Position numbers and translations under genes: made by a program. Of a DNA stretch of 5,857 bases, positions 5,471 through 5,857 are shown piece by piece (position 1 is the stretch's first letter; each line of letters starts with the position of its first letter). Location of the stretch: NCBI GenBank assembly GCA_014116815.1, contig JACGYV010000017.1:23157-29013 (forward strand), in the 5' to 3' direction. The stretch comes from Holosporaceae bacterium 'Namur'. GTDB lineage: Bacteria; Pseudomonadota; Alphaproteobacteria; Rickettsiales; Midichloriaceae. Under the pieces are notes generated by a model, which did not search any database, had not been told where the DNA came from, and was given only the letters and a program-made list of their open reading frames with translations.

Positions 5471-5701
5471 ATGGATAAACACCTACCAATTTCTGAATTT
5501 AAAGCCCATTGTTATGAGATATTAGAAAATGTACAAGGCCAACACCAATCCTTTATAATTTCCAAAAGAGGAAAGCCGATTGCTCGTGTTATCCCTATAG
5601 ACAATAATAATACTAAATTAGCAGGCAGCTTTAAAGGAAAATGTAACATTATAGGTGATATAATAACTCCCGTAGATATTACATGGGATGCTGAGGGCTA
5701 A
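5471..5701 (+). CDS. Phd/YefM-family antitoxin (VapB-like)
   Basis: This 76-residue protein has the two-part plan of type II antitoxins. An N-terminal Phd/YefM DNA-binding and dimerisation fold (residues 6-45: ISEFKAHCYEILENV, then SFIISKRGKPIARVIPI) is followed by a flexible acidic tail (GSFKGKCNIIGDIITPVDIT, then WDAEG) of the type that wraps PIN-domain VapC toxins. It should neutralise the toxin and repress its own promoter. I chose ATG 5471 over the in-frame TTG at 5462 because the family starts just before the ISEFKA motif; neither has a ribosome-binding site. The partner would be expected immediately downstream. An ATG occurs six bases after the stop, but its frame is broken after eight codons, so the antitoxin is probably an orphan here. 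Confidence 0.87.
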   Translation: MDKHLPISEFKAHCYEILENVQGQHQSFIISKRGKPIARVIPIDNNNTKLAGSFKGKCNIIGDIITPVDITWDAEG

Positions 5702-5707
5702 CTTATT

Positions 5708-5731
5708 ATGTCTCAATCATTAATAGTATTA
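5708..5731 (+). pseudogene. Possible 5' stump of a VapC-type toxin gene
   Basis: An ATG six bases after the antitoxin stop begins MSQSLIVL. VapC toxins with this sort of partner commonly start with a short hydrophobic strand of this kind followed by DTH and the first catalytic aspartate. Here the sequence instead runs into GGGGATCTGTGG and stops at TGA after 17 codons. Position, frame and N-terminal pattern all fit a toxin gene cut after its eighth codon by inserted DNA. Eight residues are too few for a firm family assignment. Confidence 0.42.
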
Positions 5732-5857
5732 GGGGATCTGTGGAAGAACCCCCATAAATGACGAATCTGGCTTAGCTATGCACTTATGCCGATTGCAACG
5801 TTCCTAATTTTCAAATACTTATATAGGGTTGTTTTTGAAATAGTAAGATGATTAGCT
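5732..5857. mobile_element. Possible edge of a resolvase-encoding (Tn3-like?) transposon, partial
   Basis: The break in the toxin stump starts with GGGG, and Tn3-family terminal repeats typically begin GGGG and are about 38 bp long. Seven bases beyond such a 38-bp segment (5732-5769) lies the stop codon of a resolvase-like gene pointing toward this end. The arrangement suggests the outer edge of an element continuing to the right. The other end, transposase and target duplication lie outside the window, so the family is a guess. Confidence 0.35.
5776..5857 (-). CDS. Serine recombinase (resolvase/invertase-like), C-terminal fragment
   Basis: A minus-strand frame enters from the right edge and gives 26 codons to TAG (5778-5776): ANHLTISKTTLYKYLKIRNV, then AIGISA. 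The core, xLxISKTTLYKYLK, closely resembles the C-terminal helix-turn-helix of Tn3-type resolvases and Hin-like invertases (compare the common pattern ISR.TLYRYL), which binds recombination-site DNA. The catalytic serine domain would lie upstream, outside the window. The frame is open to the edge. Other HTH proteins could share this motif, so the assignment is moderate. Confidence 0.5.
   Translation of the reverse strand, partial: ANHLTISKTTLYKYLKIRNVAIGISA

Noticed and set aside
5732..5754. GGGG...CCCC stem after the antitoxin considered as a terminator
   Set aside because: Only a four-base stem with a loop of about 13 and no T-run; the GGGG is better explained as a possible transposon end.

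Overview
The window is AT-rich, low in gene density and dominated by mobile DNA and gene remnants. It holds TPR repeats, an IS3-family element, an IS5-family (IS903-like) element, a seven-repeat FG-GAP protein, a Phd/YefM-VapB type antitoxin and the edge of what looks like a resolvase-encoding transposon. This mixture fits the accessory genome or a plasmid of an intracellular or host-associated bacterium; a Rickettsiales-like lineage is my best guess. That is an inference from composition and gene content: no rRNA, tRNA or housekeeping gene is present to anchor taxonomy.

Layout. 1-420: 3' part of a TPR protein whose frame is broken exactly at the window start. 421-811: no convincing gene, only short ORFs that could be debris. 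812-2135: complete IS3-family element on the minus strand (orfA, orfB, imperfect terminal inverted repeats); orfA and orfB are separated by an A9 run and lie in an unusual +1 relationship. 2136-2374: a short gene fragment trapped between the two insertion sequences. 2375-3512: IS5-family, IS903-like element on the plus strand with an intact DDE transposase and near-perfect 17-bp inverted repeats. 3513-3893: no gene, but inverted and direct repeats. 3894-5321: intact gene for a 475-residue protein made almost wholly of seven FG-GAP repeats, a predicted complete seven-bladed calcium-binding beta-propeller. 5322-5470: intergenic region with a promoter and repeated operator-like sites. 5471-5701: antitoxin. 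5708-5731: the first eight codons of what appears to be its toxin partner, broken off at a GGGG sequence. 5776-5857: C-terminal end of a minus-strand serine recombinase (resolvase-like) running out of the window.

There is no multi-gene pathway here. The genes form a collection shaped by transposition: neither insertion sequence has a visible target-site duplication, the DNA between them is a fragment, and the toxin-antitoxin locus seems to have lost its toxin to an incoming element. The genes most likely to be functional are the two transposases, the FG-GAP protein and the antitoxin. An 8-bp motif (CCTATCAA / TTGATAGG) occurs upstream of both the FG-GAP gene and the antitoxin.
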